Shown in pieces: positions 28,741 to 28,927 of a stretch of 28,927 bases of DNA (the stretch's first letter is position 1; the number at the start of each line of letters is the position of its first letter). A program made the translations under genes and the position numbers. Source of the stretch: Nemertoderma westbladi (taxonomy: Eukaryota; Xenacoelomorpha; Nemertodermatida; Nemertodermatidae); contig JAUCBJ010008024.1 in the NCBI GenBank assembly GCA_032718475.1, positions 1 through 28,927 of the forward strand, given 5' to 3'. The notes beneath the pieces are model-generated. The model worked only from the letters and a program-made list of their open reading frames with translations. It was not told where the DNA came from and ran no database searches.

Positions 28741-28927
28741 TCTGGCGATTGTGTCGTGTATCTGAGTCTTCCCATAACTGAGTCATGTAACTTAGTCCCC
28801 CATCCAGATCTCCACAGATCGACTCTCTGAGAGCGTAGGTGACGGATATCGAACCCTTTGTGACCTTAGGGTGACGGGAGGGAGTCCGCTAGCATAAGCC
28901 TCTCAGATCTGGCTCCTGGGGATTTGT
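28741..28927 (-). other. Probable upstream part of the same retroelement
   Basis: The GC content and minus-strand fragments continue those of the reverse-transcriptase region, but no motif is recognisable and the window ends here. Confidence 0.35.

Overview
The window looks like animal nuclear DNA: AT-rich and intron-containing, with GT-AG splice signals and dense retrotransposon and DNA-transposon debris of kinds common in marine invertebrates. I cannot fix the species. Compact secreted proteins built from phase-1 EGF and ShKT exons, and the mix of LINE and BEL elements, fit a marine invertebrate, but this is an impression. No bacterial operons, rRNA, tRNA or CRISPR arrays are visible.

The only host gene I can support lies on the + strand. 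It has a signal-peptide exon (6663-6801), a six-cysteine EGF-like exon (7013-7129) and a six-cysteine ShKT exon (26717-26845). All junctions are phase 1, and the gene may continue to the right. Its second intron is about 19.6 kb and consists largely of nested transposons.

Left of the gene are a decayed APE-type LINE (LINE-A, about 1682-4860, +), an inverted scrap of the same family (about 5105-5255, -), and a perfect 112-bp inverted repeat with a 33-bp loop. Inside intron 2 are an orphan LINE-A 5' fragment (about 7440-7945), a degenerate tandem array (8114-8690), and a second LINE (LINE-B, minus strand). LINE-B is split inside its reverse-transcriptase YADD motif by a 12.3-kb BEL/Pao-type LTR element (9601-21905). 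That element has 1230/1229-bp LTRs that are about 99.5% identical by eye, TG..CA ends and a 5-bp target duplication.

The BEL element is the centre of interest. It keeps one intact 1535-codon ORF with a Gag-like region, zinc knuckles and an aspartic protease. It has lost reverse transcriptase, nearly all of RNase H, and integrase, so it must have been moved by enzymes made elsewhere. It carries a long leader with a 286-bp tandem repeat. Between the gag-protease ORF and the 3' LTR is a CpG-rich second coding region (19309-20598) for an unrecognised protein with cysteine pairs, a CCHC knuckle and a basic tail. That region is interrupted by one in-frame TGA and two compensating frameshifts.

Right of the BEL element are LINE-B's upstream half, a transposase-like fragment (23939-24455, -), a candidate 8-bp-TSD MITE full of TTCTAGAA palindromes, two G-run/C-run snapback palindromes, the ShKT exon, and a broken reverse transcriptase of a different family on the minus strand to the window end.
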